Assembly (NCBI GenBank): GCA_949825045.1
Contig: OX463822.1
Coordinates: 2,423,001 to 2,487,000 of the forward strand
Direction: 5' to 3'
Length of the DNA stretch: 64,000 bases
Source: Argyresthia goedartella
Lineage: Eukaryota; Arthropoda; Insecta; Lepidoptera; Argyresthiidae
Under the pieces are notes generated by a model. That model ran no database searches and was not told where the DNA came from. It saw only the letters and a program-made list of their open reading frames with translations. Positions within the stretch are counted from its first letter, which is position 1. Every line of letters starts with the position of its first letter. This document shows, in pieces, positions 53,485 through 62,814 of the stretch. The translations under genes and the position numbers were made by a program.

Positions 53485-53517
53485 AACTTGTCCATAGCAG
53501 CGGGCTATGGACAAGTT
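53485..53517 (-). promoter_or_regulatory. Hairpin over the Jockey ORF1 start codon
   Basis: AACTTGTCCATAGC (53485-53498) and GCTATGGACAAGTT (53504-53517) are exact inverted copies with a 5-nt loop. On the minus-strand RNA the AUG at 53495-53493 lies in the 3' arm, so it could be held in a stem. This is inference from base pairing only. Confidence 0.65.
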
Positions 53518-53734
53518 GGCTGCCCGAAGGGGGTACCGACCAGGTACGACCTTAGGCGAAGCCGGCGTCCGTTCCTAGAAGGTATTCCCCTCCGTGCAAA
53601 CACTCGCGACGGTGATATCGCGACGCGCACGGGCGCGTGTTGCGCACGTCCGCTTGCGACGAAGCGGCGGGCGAACTGCGGAGGAACGGCGAGAGGTGTA
53701 GGTCCGTGTACGCGACGGTCGACGACACTCCCTA

Positions 53735-53935
53735 CAATTCGACTTAAAAACTAGCTTATATTTATACTCGGGGCTAGCGGTCGGTCCATTGTTCTCTCCG
53801 TGTTGGTCGCAGGGATCGTGACTCCTAGTTCAAAGTCGACGCATGCGGTCCCTGTCGGCGCGCTGCTCCATCTCGCTCGCACTTCCAGTCGGTCAGTCGG
53901 CCGGTTGCGCTGGCCGGGGCTCGCTGTCCGTAACA
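53735..53935 (-). repeat. BEL 5' LTR, 5' part
   Basis: Begins TGTTACGGACAGCGAGCCCC on minus and contains TATA-like TATAAATATAAG (plus 53754-53769). It ends with the Jockey duplication (53735-53743). The rest of the LTR is at 43439-43525. Confidence 0.85.
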
Positions 53936-53940
53936 ATTAT

Positions 53941-54436
53941 GTTTTTTTAAATATTACGAAAAATTAAAAAAAAAGTTTCAGTCAAAACCCGAAACATGCT
54001 CGTTTTAATCGATTACGATGAAATAAAAATCGATTGTTTTATCAAGATCTGTATTAAATTGGCACATTGCGTAAATGCCAATGAATTAATTAAAAAAGTA
54101 GCTTAAACAGAAAAGAAGCATTTTGCTCCCTCTCATCGTGGAGCGATACTTACTTTTGGAAAGGTGTGAAAAATACATTTTCACACCTTTCATTCGGAAA
54201 ATTAAGTTTTGCTCCACGACGAGAGGGAGCAAAATGCTACTTTTCTGTTCAAGCTACTTTTTTAATCTATTCATTGGCATTTAGCATTTACGCAATGTGC
54301 CAATTGAACACAGATCTTAATAAAATAATCGATTGTAATTTCATCGTAGTCGATTAAAAACGAACATGTTTAAAGTTTTAACTTTAACAACGTTATATGA
54401 AAATTTATCAAATTTTCGTAATATTTAAAAAAAAAC
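53941..54436. repeat. ~496-bp near-palindrome (foldback element)
   Basis: Arms of about 235 bp meet at 54160-54190 (AAAGGTGTGAAAA ... TTTTCACACCTTT). Outer ends match as AAATATTACGAAAA and TTTTCGTAATATTT. Shared inner blocks include GCATTTTGCTCCCTCT, GTAGCTT.AACAGAAAAG and GGCACATTGCGTAAATG in inverted order. It starts 6 bp from the BEL LTR, so BEL likely inserted at its edge. No reading frame is present. It may be a foldback MITE and a source of long hairpin RNA. Confidence 0.85.
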
Positions 54437-54450
54437 AATGGTGAAATTGG

Positions 54451-54507
54451 TACATACCTATATGTATTTACATACCTATATGTATTTACATACCTATATA
54501 TATTTAC
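54451..54507. repeat. 18-bp tandem repeat, three units
   Basis: TACATACCTATATGTATT is repeated at 54451-54468, 54469-54486 and 54487-54504 (one change in the last). Confidence 0.9.
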
Positions 54508-54664
54508 AAAAGACGAAGGTAGAATGTTGTAGGTAGTTCTAATGGTGAAGGAGAAACATTTCGAGGCAAGCATCAAGCCTCCATAACTCCGGCGATGGGA
54601 TAAGCCCTTGCCAAGAAACATGGAATGCGTATGGGAAATGGCGTGACGCAAAATATATGCATTT
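54508..54664 (+). repeat. SINE-C remnant
   Basis: CCGGCGATGGGATAAGCCC, then GAATGCGTATGG and GCGTGACGC resemble the SINE-C body. Confidence 0.45.
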
Positions 54665-55065
54665 TAAGGGTTCCGTACCCGAAGGGTGCCAAACGGGACC
54701 CTATTACTAAGCCTCCTCTGTCCGTCCGTCCATCCGTCCGTCTGTCACCAGGCTGTATCTCATGAACCGTGATAGTTATACAGATAAAATTTTCTCAGAT
54801 GATGTATTTCTATGCCGCTATTACAACAAATACTAAAACAACAGAATAAAATAAATATTGAGGGGGGCTCCCATACAACAGTTCTTCCAATACCACATAC
54901 AAACTTATGAATGCACCTGGTTACGGAAATGGAGTGTGAAAGTAGGCCGCACTAATAACTTTGTATACAACATTTTGCTATGTAAAATCCTAACTATTCA
55001 CTCCACACCATTGTGGTGGTACGGAACCCTTCATGCGCAAGTTCGACTCGCACTTGACCGTTTTT
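54665..55065 (+). repeat. AGGGTTCC-type repeat, best copy
   Basis: AGGGTTCCGTACCC at the start, GTCCGTCCGTC tract, ATGAACCGTGATAG, GATGTATTTCTATGCCGC, then a segment shared with repeat D (ACTAATAACTTTG), then GGTACGGAACCCTTCATGCG and AGTTCGACTCGCACTTGACC at the end. It mirrors 30107-30472. Confidence 0.8.
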
Positions 55066-55655
55066 GTATAGGTATTGTGTGTTGTTTACCAGTTACTCAA
55101 TACTCTTGACAGGGGGGTATCCCGTTGCCTATGCATCAAGTTATTCAAATTATATTCAAATAAAAACAATACTTTAACCATAAATCGATTTACTCTAGGC
55201 ACGAGGTGTTTGTATTAAAATTGTTTTCAAACTTTATTATGCACCCTTCAGTTTGGGGGTAAATTGACTATTTGCATACAAACTCCCTTTATTTTTTTCT
55301 AGGAATTTCCTTATTGTTTTCGTGGATGAATGCAATGAATTGTGTATTGGTAGAATCTAAAGTGCATTTACTCGAGGCTTTTTGAATTTATTATATGAGT
55401 AAAGTATCTACATATCTATACGTAACTATTTGATTTGTCGTCTTGGCAATGACGTTCATATATCCATGATTGCTGCGGCGATGGACTAGCCCCCCAAAAT
55501 GTCTAATAGTTACTGAGAGCTACCCCAACTAACTTTGAGACCGTTTTGAGTATATCTTTTCGGGAGATCGGCACCGGAGATCTCACACTGTCTCACTTTT
55601 AGCCAATCCGCGGCTTAACAATGCTATATTCACTCTATATAATGCGTATAAACAC
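55066..55655. other. Mostly unassigned; small SINE-C trace
   Basis: GCTGCGGCGATGGACTAGCCCC at about 55471-55492 matches the SINE-C body. The rest is unrecognised. Confidence 0.4.
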
Positions 55656-55659
55656 TCTT

Positions 55660-56035
55660 TCAGGTTACGGGCGGTCCGACTTTGGAACGCTCTTCCTTGC
55701 ACTAAGAGACAGTCCCACTTTTTTAAGAAACGTACATGGCACTTCCTCTCTCTTTCGTAAAAGTTATCGTATGTATTTATATGTAAATTGTATGTAGTAT
55801 ATTTCGGTGGTTACTGTCTTTATTCTATAAGTATTTAATTTATTCCTTGGCATTTTATTTATACTAGTTATTGTGCACTGCTTACCTACCTTTTATATTA
55901 ATATTTCCATTAATGTCTTGGTTTGCTTGAAGAAAATATCTTTTTAGAGATAAGCTCGCCTTTGTACATACATTTTATTTTCATGTAACTTGTAAAATAT
56001 TTGTGTGCAATAAAGAATTATGAATGAATATGAAT
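55660..56035 (+). pseudogene. LINE-K 3' end with ORF2 terminus
   Basis: Codons near 55667-55760 read RAVRLWNALPCTKRQ and FKKRTWHFLSLS*K, the diagnostic RLWNALP ending of ORF2, lacking the upstream RT. The 3' UTR TGGTTTGCTTGAAGAAAAT, then AGATAAGCTCGCCTTTG (55948-55966) and GTGCAATAAAGAATTATGAATGAATATG tail follow. Confidence 0.78.
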
Positions 56036-56215
56036 AGTATATATATATATAGTATATATAATATAGTATATAGTATAACTGGCTAAATAGGGGCACCATG
56101 GCCTCTTACACCCCGTAAAAGTAAAGGCATGAAGCTATAATATTGAGTTGTCTATAGTTTTAAAAGCCGCTAAACAATTTCAGTCCATATTTTTAGCCCT
56201 ATGGAAAAACGCTAC
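56036..56215. repeat. TA-rich microsatellite and SINE-C trace
   Basis: (TA)n with AGTATATAATA at about 56038-56082, then ACTGGCTAAATAGGGGCACC, a weak SINE-C-like trace. Confidence 0.5.
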
Positions 56216-56635
56216 TAATAGTAGTTTATGTGACTGCTACATAATGGAGGGCATTATAACTGGAGAGTGATAATATCACTCGAGTGTTTTAATGCCTAAT
56301 TATGTGCAGTTACATATACTAGTTTATCTACACACATATCATAAGCTCTCTTTGATGTGTTTAGGAACCGCATGTTTGACCGGCATTGTGGCTCTGCAGT
56401 TGTTTAGCTTTTTCTGTAGTACCAACTTCACAGACAAACTAGGGAGGTCACGCAGGCGGGCGTCGGCGTTCGAAATTTGAATGTCATAATATGTAGAAAA
56501 ACTACACATTATGGTCATAATGTGTCATTTTTCAGATAAGAAATGAGTTTTTACCAAGTAGTTTAACATTATGCTGATCGTAACGTGCGGTTTTTGTACG
56601 CAGTAAAGAGGGTTTATGATACGTGTGTAGATAAA
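56216..56635 (-). repeat. Foldback element F, copy 2
   Basis: Inverted counterpart of 36003-36353. It ends GATACGTGTGTAGATAAA at 56635. It contains an extra block at about 56246-56290 with its own inverted repeat (GAGTGATAATATCACTC). Its halves are themselves diverged inverted copies (TTTATCTACACACATATCAT at 56322 and the end), so it is a foldback. Confidence 0.75.
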
Positions 56636-56850
56636 ATTCTTTAGGCCACTCAGTTAGTGTCAAACTTTCCTAAAACACCTTAAAAATTAGATACAAAAAG
56701 GTTTTGAATCAAAGCCTCAAAGCCCACTATGCGACCAAAAAAGTGACATTTGAAAAGTTTTTTAGTTATTTTTGACAAATAAGCAAAAACCGTTTTTGGA
56801 GGTTTTGAAAATATACGACTCATATACTTCTAAGGTCTTACTGACGATCT
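56636..56850. other. Unassigned sequence
   Basis: Nothing recognised. Confidence 0.4.
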
Positions 56851-57035
56851 ATGCGGCGTAACGGTTCGAGGCTCCGGGTTGGAATCCCGGCTGGAGATAA
56901 AAAAACAACCCCGGGTCTTCTTTTTTTTTTTCAAGTGTGTGACCTCGCTGTTTCTGGTTCCCACGACACAGGGTATCCTAGTGTGAGGCCAGAATCAATG
57001 TACGTGCCTGTATATTAATGTCTATGGTTATGCTT
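56851..57035 (+). mobile_element. SINE family A copy
   Basis: Head TCTATGCGGCGTAACGG, then the rearranged GGTTCGAGGCTCCGGGTTGG, then AATCCCGGCTGGAGATA. The body is GTGTGACCTCGCTGTTTCTG, GGTTCCCACGACACAGGGTA, GAGGCCAGAAT. The B box is mutated (GGTTGGAATCC). Confidence 0.78.
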
Positions 57036-57435
57036 AAGTGTAGGTTGCGTAGCGAAAGTAGAGGCGACAACTGAGCGTGGTGTTGTTTGCCTCAACTTTC
57101 GCTGCGTGATTTTCATAATTTCATAATTCTTTATTGCACAAAAATAAATAAAAAGTTACATTCGTGGAAAACATATGTACGAAGGCGAGCTTATCTCGAA
57201 AAAAAGATTTCTTCTAGCAAAAAAAGGCATATAAAATAAATTACCACGAAAGGGCAGTGCACAATATCTAATAACTTATTTATAATAAATAATAAATAAA
57301 TAAACTAAATATCTATAAATATGAAAATAAAATATCTTTATACCTGTACATATAGTAATAATATACATACTGTAACTACTATCATGAAAGAGAGAGGAAG
57401 TACTCTTTTACGCGGTTTTTGAAAGAGAAAAGAGT
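57036..57435 (-). pseudogene. LINE-K 3' end
   Basis: On minus: (FKN)RVKEYFLSLS-like codons at about 57380-57430, then UTR core (plus 57180-57200: CGAAGGCGAGCTTATCTCG) and TGTGCAATAAAGAATTATGAAATTATG. Reverse of the 55660 copy in content. Confidence 0.72.
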
Positions 57436-58019
57436 GGATTTGTTATATTGCTTTGCAAGTCCGAGTAGCGATCAAGTGCAGTTAAATATTACGTGCCGAT
57501 TTTTTTATTCTGAAAAACGTAAGATAGCTCTAAACAAATAATAAGAAAGCACTGATTATAACTATTATTGCGGCTTGTTAGAACATCTCTTTAATATATG
57601 ATATAAATAAATAACGATCTTGACTTTGATATAAAAATTAAAACACTCAACGTTGTTGTTTTGTTTAGGTTAAATCAGCTTCCCTTTTGTTTTTTTAACC
57701 CGGTTTGTACCATTTTGTATTCAATAAAACACTTTGCCGACAGCGTTTTCCTCAATCAGAATGTATCTATTGTTTCGTATTCGTCACTCAGCGGAGTACT
57801 TTGTTCAGATAAACACGAGAGGCTCCCTTTCAAATAATATTATCTGCGGGAACTCCGGGATATTGTGAGGCCAGGGACATAACGACAGCGACCGATACTC
57901 AAGCAGCGAGCGACGATGTAATATATACGGCGGAATGCACGCACTGCTCAAATAGCCTGTTGCTGTCATACTGATGCTGTCAGTTTCAGGGCAAGCCACA
58001 GAGAAACTCCCTTGCACGC
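57436..58019. other. Unassigned sequence
   Basis: Nothing recognised. The minus frame 57805-58017 has no motif. Confidence 0.35.
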
Positions 58020-58058
58020 GCGCACACCATTACACACACACACACACACACACATTAA
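58020..58058. repeat. (CA)n microsatellite
   Basis: About twelve CA units at 58032-58055. Confidence 0.85.
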
Positions 58059-58140
58059 CATGAACGCCATATCAATAAATTAAGTAGTTACATAAATAGC
58101 TTAATTATCTGATCTCATCATTGTAAAATTTTAATTAATA

Positions 58141-58398
58141 ATATAATAATAATAATAATAATACCTTGGACACTATTTACACACATTGATCTAGCCCCAA
58201 ACTAGGATTCCCTGTATCTTGGGTACTAGACAATGCTACACATACTTATATAGATAATTATTATACTTAGATAGATAACCATGACTAGGGTACAAAAATC
58301 CGTTCTCATCAAATAAATATTTGCCCCCACTGGGGCTCGAACCCGGGACCCTTGGCTTCGTAGGCAGGGTCACTGCCAACCCGGCTTTTTGGGTCGTC
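58141..58398 (-). mobile_element. SINE family B copy
   Basis: On minus: GACGACCCAAAAAGCCGGGT at the head, A-box region GGCAGTGACCCTGCCTACGA, B box GGTTCGAGCCC, the body, and an (ATT)n tail at 58141-58162. A few point changes are seen. Confidence 0.86.
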
Positions 58399-58410
58399 AA
58401 ATTGTATCAA

Positions 58411-58768
58411 TTTTAACCGTTAGTTCATAAACTAACGTTTTTTTTCTCGTAAATTGGTCAACTATCGAAAGATAGTAAACTATAGCGTACTGCTTACTAT
58501 ATGACGCGTTAGTTTATCAACTAACGGTTAAAACCGTTAAATAGTAAACTGGTTTAAACTGAAATTGCAAACGAAATACGAGGGCAAACACTGCGGTAGC
58601 TTAGGTGAAGACTAGAGGGGCCAAGTGCAGCGAAGCCTCCGAATAGTCTTCGTGTTAGGTTGAAATATAAGAACAAAAGAAACCTAAATTCTAAACCCTG
58701 TTGGTTTGGTTTACTGTCTGTCGATAGTTGATCAACTACTGCGTTAGTTTATCAACTAACGGTGTTGA
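58411..58768. mobile_element. MITE with long inverted repeats (family P)
   Basis: Left end CCGTTAGTTCATAAACTAACG (58417-) and right end CGTTAGTTTATCAACTAACGG (58742-58762) are inverted copies extending at least 70 bp inward (GTCAACTATCGAAAGATAGTAAAC). The termini are themselves short palindromes. No protein is encoded. SINE-B 58141-58398 lies immediately outside. Confidence 0.75.
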
Positions 58769-59019
58769 CTTTATTTCGGTGAAATATATACTCTGTGTTA
58801 GACGTAAGTTAGTGATTAATTCTTGCAGTGCCCTAACAGGGTTCTATGTTGTTGCAACCTTGTAACCACCATAATGACGCAATAAACATTTTGAATTTTA
58901 GTTCGACTGACTGTCTGTCGTATCTGTTGTGCCATATAGAGATAGGCTAGGCTCAAAACTAAAACAAATAACAAGCTCAAATAACGAGCGATAAAGGAAA
59001 TCTTCGGGTTTTTTGTTTC
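58769..59019. other. Unassigned sequence
   Basis: Nothing recognised. Confidence 0.4.
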
Positions 59020-59225
59020 CTTATTAGCCTACCCCTCACACCTCCGACCCCTTGAAGTTTATCGGATGAACCAGTGGAATTATCATAAATAAATAACTCG
59101 ACTGCGTTTGCTTTCAACACCACATACAAACTAACGAATGCACTTGGTTACGAACGTGGAGTAATAATGTAGCCGACCAATGACTTTGAAACCCCATATC
59201 TCCGCCTTTTTGAAAAAAAAAAAAA
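59020..59225 (+). repeat. Dispersed repeat D, shorter copy
   Basis: CTACCCCTCACACCTCCGACCCC, GTTTATCGG, GGAATTATCAT, GAATGCACTTGG and CCCCATATCTCCG in the order found on minus at 12710-13085. Confidence 0.65.
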
Positions 59226-59955
59226 ACAACAACTGAATCACTGATATGACTGATGGAATATGGAAGCCTTTAAAAAGAGAAAGAAAAATAAATAAAAGAG
59301 AAATGACTCTTGACATTGACAATATTAACCTAGTTGTGAGACCGCCATTAAAAAAAAAGAAGAAGAAGACTGTTTCACGGCCCCATCTCTACATAGGTGT
59401 TATCTTAATACCACATATTACAAGGGAAAGCAAACCTAAAGTGGCCAATTTACTTTTTTATCACTCTTTTTGCTTTCATTTAAGGCCGCAAATGCAGTCA
59501 TAGGATTCTTTTGGATTTGGGATTTTAGGCTGATATGTTTAGCAGGGAAAATTCCATATTTGAGATTATGAATAACTGATGAGCTTTTTCGTTTTCAAGA
59601 CTTTTCTCACCCACTGATAACTTTTAACAAAGCGATTTTTTCCATCCCATTCCCTTCGTGCGCCACAATCGGATAATTCGGAAACTCACCTAAATCGCAA
59701 TGAACAGAACTTTTTTCATCGTTTTCTTGGGATCTTTATTTTTTAATTTTACCCGCATGTGAAGTTTCTTTTATATATATACCCGCCTCCAGATGTAGGC
59801 ACCTGCTGTATGGTACGACCAACATTTCGATGCTTTAATCTCTTGATAATACAAATTGAAAATCCTTTTCATTCTAACGATGATGGAAAACATCGCTAGT
59901 AAACTTTCATAGCTCAGTAGCGGCAGTGATTGCCTAACCCTTATCTATATGTCGC
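59226..59955. other. Unassigned sequence
   Basis: No recognised element. Confidence 0.35.
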
Positions 59956-60696
59956 AGTTGGTTGGTTAAATCAGACACTTAACTAACACCCTAGACCGTT
60001 AATTAAAGTCCGACGTTTAACCAAGTCACTAGCATTTTGATTTAAATAAAGCATGGTCGAAAACGTTTAACAATTTGCCTTACCGAAGGCCGGCGTGTTG
60101 GTTAAATAATGTAAAACAAGATGAGGTCAAGACAACAGCTATTTTGCATAGACGACCCGAATGGCCGAATCGGCAGTGACGCTGCCTACGAAATCAAGGA
60201 TCCAGGGTTCGATTCCCGGTGGGGGCAAATATTTGTTTGATAAGAACGGATGTTTGTACCCTAGTCATGGTTGTTTATATATCTAAGTATAATATTTATC
60301 TATATAAGCATGTGTATCGTTGTCTAGTACCCAAGATACAGGGAATCCTAGTTTGGGGCTAGATCAATGTGTGTAAATGGTGTCCAAGGTATTATTATTA
60401 TTATTTTATTATTATTATTATTATTGTAGCTTTTATCAGGGCAAAATATAGTGGTAGCTTTATCCTTCGTGTGAGGTTGAAGATGTAAGAACAACAAAAC
60501 ATTTTTAAAACATAAAATTAAGTACACATAAAAAAATATTTATATTGTATATGTCTTGTTGCCTAGGAACGCTTAGACAACTCGTTAAACGTTTCGTTCA
60601 CTCATTTGTCTGACGGAACTTTAGCGACTTGGTTAAACTTCGGTCTTTATTAGCGGTCTAGGGTGTTAGTTAAGTGTCTGATTTAACCAACTAACT
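59956..60696. mobile_element. MITE with long inverted repeats, holding a SINE
   Basis: Left arm 59956-60040 (AGTTGGTTGGTTAAATCAGA, CACTTAACTAACACCCTAGACCG) and right arm about 60610-60696 (complement) are inverted. The SINE-B copy at 60155-60425 interrupts the centre. The core (GTAAGAACAACAAAAC near 60490) resembles the core of the 58411 MITE. Confidence 0.78.
60155..60425 (+). mobile_element. SINE family B, full copy nested in a MITE
   Basis: GACGACCCGAATGGCCGA, GGCAGTGACGCTGCCTACGA, B box GGTTCGATTCC, the standard body, CCAAGGT, and an interrupted (ATT)n tail at 60390-60425. It lies between the two arms of the 59956-60696 element. Confidence 0.88.
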
Positions 60697-60800
60697 GACT
60701 ATATACAACAAAACCAACATGACAGTTGGTGGGTTGCCTCTTTATGGTAGAAAAAAATATAATCATAGTTGGTCAATTGATTCTTTACGATTATTCGAAT

Positions 60801-60802
<2 letters not shown>

Positions 60803-60835
<33 letters not shown>

Positions 60836-61040
60836 AGCCTCCACGGTGTCCCACGAATAATACCGTAACTAAATATTGATTGATCGATCGATTAATCGAC
60901 GTACCACCCCTATTGTTCTTCATGCTTGACGCATGCTTCGGGCGAGGCACGTCCACACAGGCCGAGCAGCTTCGCGGGGAAGTTGCCTCACGAGGCTGCT
61001 GGCTCTGTGGATACATGCCTGTTGGCTTATCCATTCAGTT
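60803..61040 (-). pseudogene. Poly(A)-tailed retroposed piece
   Basis: A run of 29 T at 60803-60831 (a poly(A) on minus) terminates a stretch whose minus sequence includes GGACACCGTGGAGGCTACAT just before the A run. The upstream extent is unclear, to about 61040. It may be a processed pseudogene or a SINE end, and the source is not known. Confidence 0.4.
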
Positions 61041-61889
61041 TGTCGCGTAATTCAAAATTTTTGTCACACATTTCTGTACCAATTTTTTCTCTCATTCCAG
61101 GTAATCCAGTTGTTCTTGGCCATTCGCTCTATAAGTTTTTTATTCGCCACGAGTCGGTGGTCATCTGGCTCGAAAGAAACTCGCCCGAACTGGTGAGTCA
61201 AAGTTAAAGTAAACAAATAACTATTACTGAAGATATTTACATATACTTAGTAAAGGTATTTTTTTGCCTCTTCTCTACATTGGACCACTTTTGTGAGTTG
61301 CACACTTATTTACCGATTAAGTTGTAATTTAGTCCACTTATGTATATAGAAATCGTGTTATTTTGATTTATGAGTGCTCTTTTGGGGGTCATATAAGATA
61401 ATTGATAAGTTATTCAAACTGTTTCTTGTGACATGTCAAATGATTGTATCAAGTATTTAAAGGTTTTTTTATGAATTAGGCAGTTAAAAATTATTATATA
61501 TAACATAAGACGAAAAATACCCTATTATATATACCATGCCATACCATATATAAAATACCCTGTTATACTGTTGAAAAAATACTTTTTGTTCACAACAATG
61601 ATTGAGAAATGTATTGCTTAAACAGAAGGGGCCAAATTGGCGTGAATAAGAAAATTAAAAAATAAAACCTGTATTGTGTGACACGTGAAATAAAAGGGCT
61701 TGTTGCGAGATTTTTTTATTTTTATTTGGAGTACTTCGTTGAAAAGTCATTTGGGATGCGAATGAAGTCGGTGTGCATGAAAAGTCCTCATAAAAACTTT
61801 TGCTGCACGGAACCACAAACCAAGACGTCATCTGTGTTTATATTTTTTGTATTTGTTGATTTTTTCAAAAAGCGCATAAGAAATTTAAA
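61041..61889. other. Unassigned AT-rich sequence
   Basis: Nothing recognised. Confidence 0.35.
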
Positions 61890-62045
61890 TTAAATTCATA
61901 TGGGACCACCTCTAAAGTATGACCTACCAATCGAAACAAGAATCATCAAAATCTGTTCATAATTGACGGAGTAATTGCGTAACAAACACGAAATAAAACA
62001 GACGAACCTCCTCCTTTTTGAAGTCCGTTGAAAATAGGTTTAATC
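61890..62045 (+). repeat. Dispersed repeat with GAAGTC end
   Basis: Contains ATCAAAATCTGTTCATAATTGACGG and ends CCTCCTCCTTTTTGAAGTCC. A counterpart in reverse is at 33130-33640. Confidence 0.5.
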
Positions 62046-62799
62046 GATTGTTGTCGACGGACGAGATGGCGGCTGACTCATCAACACCTCTTTGGTGTGT
62101 ATTTATTTATTTATTTTATTAATTATATTAGGGACATCAACAGCACATTACAGTAAAAATATTACAATTAAATTAGAACAGTGAAGCAGGCCCATAACAG
62201 ATGTCCACCGAAATACAAATATCAGTACAGGAACCTAAGACGTTTTGCTTATACCTAATTAAAAATATTTATATGAAAAAAAAAACTAGAAAATGAAACA
62301 GATAAATTATGTTGGTGTGTGAACAACACTCATCCCTTTCTCCCTATGTTATTCAATTCGCCATTTGTTTCAGTAGTTGTTTAACTCCATTGCTAGACAA
62401 AAATCCGTTGGTAAGACCACGTGCCGTGTGAACTTCATCTCCCGAAGGTTTATGGAGATTATTTCGGCTAACTTTTTATTGCTCCGCGGTTTGCCGTATT
62501 CAGTATAACGGTTGTCTTATTTATTTTCCTTTTCCGTGTAAAGCTGCTTTGCAGATTGCCTTTCGTCATTCCGCAGAAGCGTAATGGCATTTCGCTTGAT
62601 CTTCTGATAACTTTCAACTGCTTTCTCTCATTTCTTTCCTCAATATGCGACAACTTTTTTACTGTGATTAGCAGTGACAATAGAGAGACTGCTTGGTCAA
62701 AATATATTTGCTTTTTAGGGTTGGCTACTTAATTTCATTTAAAAACTTTACAATTAAAGACGAATCAAAACTCTTCGTATATATATATGTATATTTCAC
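62046..62799. other. Unassigned sequence
   Basis: Contains an (ATTT)n patch at 62099-62116. A minus frame at 62468-62680 is basic but unrecognised. Confidence 0.35.
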
Positions 62800-62814
62800 A
62801 TAAAACGACATAAG

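Larger units (their letters stand above)
46448..53495 (-). pseudogene. Jockey ORF1 (gag-like), split by the gypsy insertion
   Basis: ORF1 proteins bind element RNA. The ATG at 53495 opens MDKFKSPSKGYSASDIVSV. It has a Ser/Pro-rich head, a Pro/Ala-rich repeat zone, then LIVEVLPNWADHFRAIASEL, the RRM-like FSYSLPADKTQKVAIRGLP and EEIVAALAELGVEAEYC (about 52000-52200). After the gypsy element, reading resumes with AVYEITELLYMPGVKIEAW and three CCHC knuckles (CHRC..C, CVRCGGPHSAREC, CANCGGPHTANNATC; 46870-46730) to TAG at 46448. The frame changes once near 52712-52720, in a run of nine G (plus), between the 53495 frame and the RRM frame. Without the insertion and one TSD the span is 2083 bp, one more than a multiple of three, which fits a single extra base. 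A 98-bp gap separates it from ORF2. Confidence 0.88.
43526..53734 (-). mobile_element. Jockey-clade LINE inserted in the BEL LTR
   Basis: A nearly full-length two-ORF non-LTR retrotransposon. Flanks CAATTCGAC at 43517-43525 and 53735-53743 are its target duplication. Removing the inner gypsy element and one duplication leaves 5244 bp. The 5' UTR (53496-53734) and a 109-bp 3' UTR with a (TTGA)n tail (43526-43540) are present. Both ORFs carry single lesions only. Jockey elements move by target-primed reverse transcription using their endonuclease and RT. Confidence 0.9.
38840..53935 (-). mobile_element. BEL/Pao LTR retrotransposon, 3'-truncated, host of the nest
   Basis: The outermost of three nested elements. 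Its 5' LTR starts TGTTACGG at 53935 (minus) and ends CCAACA at 43439. The Jockey insertion splits it. The gag/pol reading follows at 43249-38840. Integrase and the 3' LTR are absent, because the element stops at 38840 in unrelated AT-rich DNA. The 5-bp target duplication typical of BEL cannot be tested. Confidence 0.88.
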
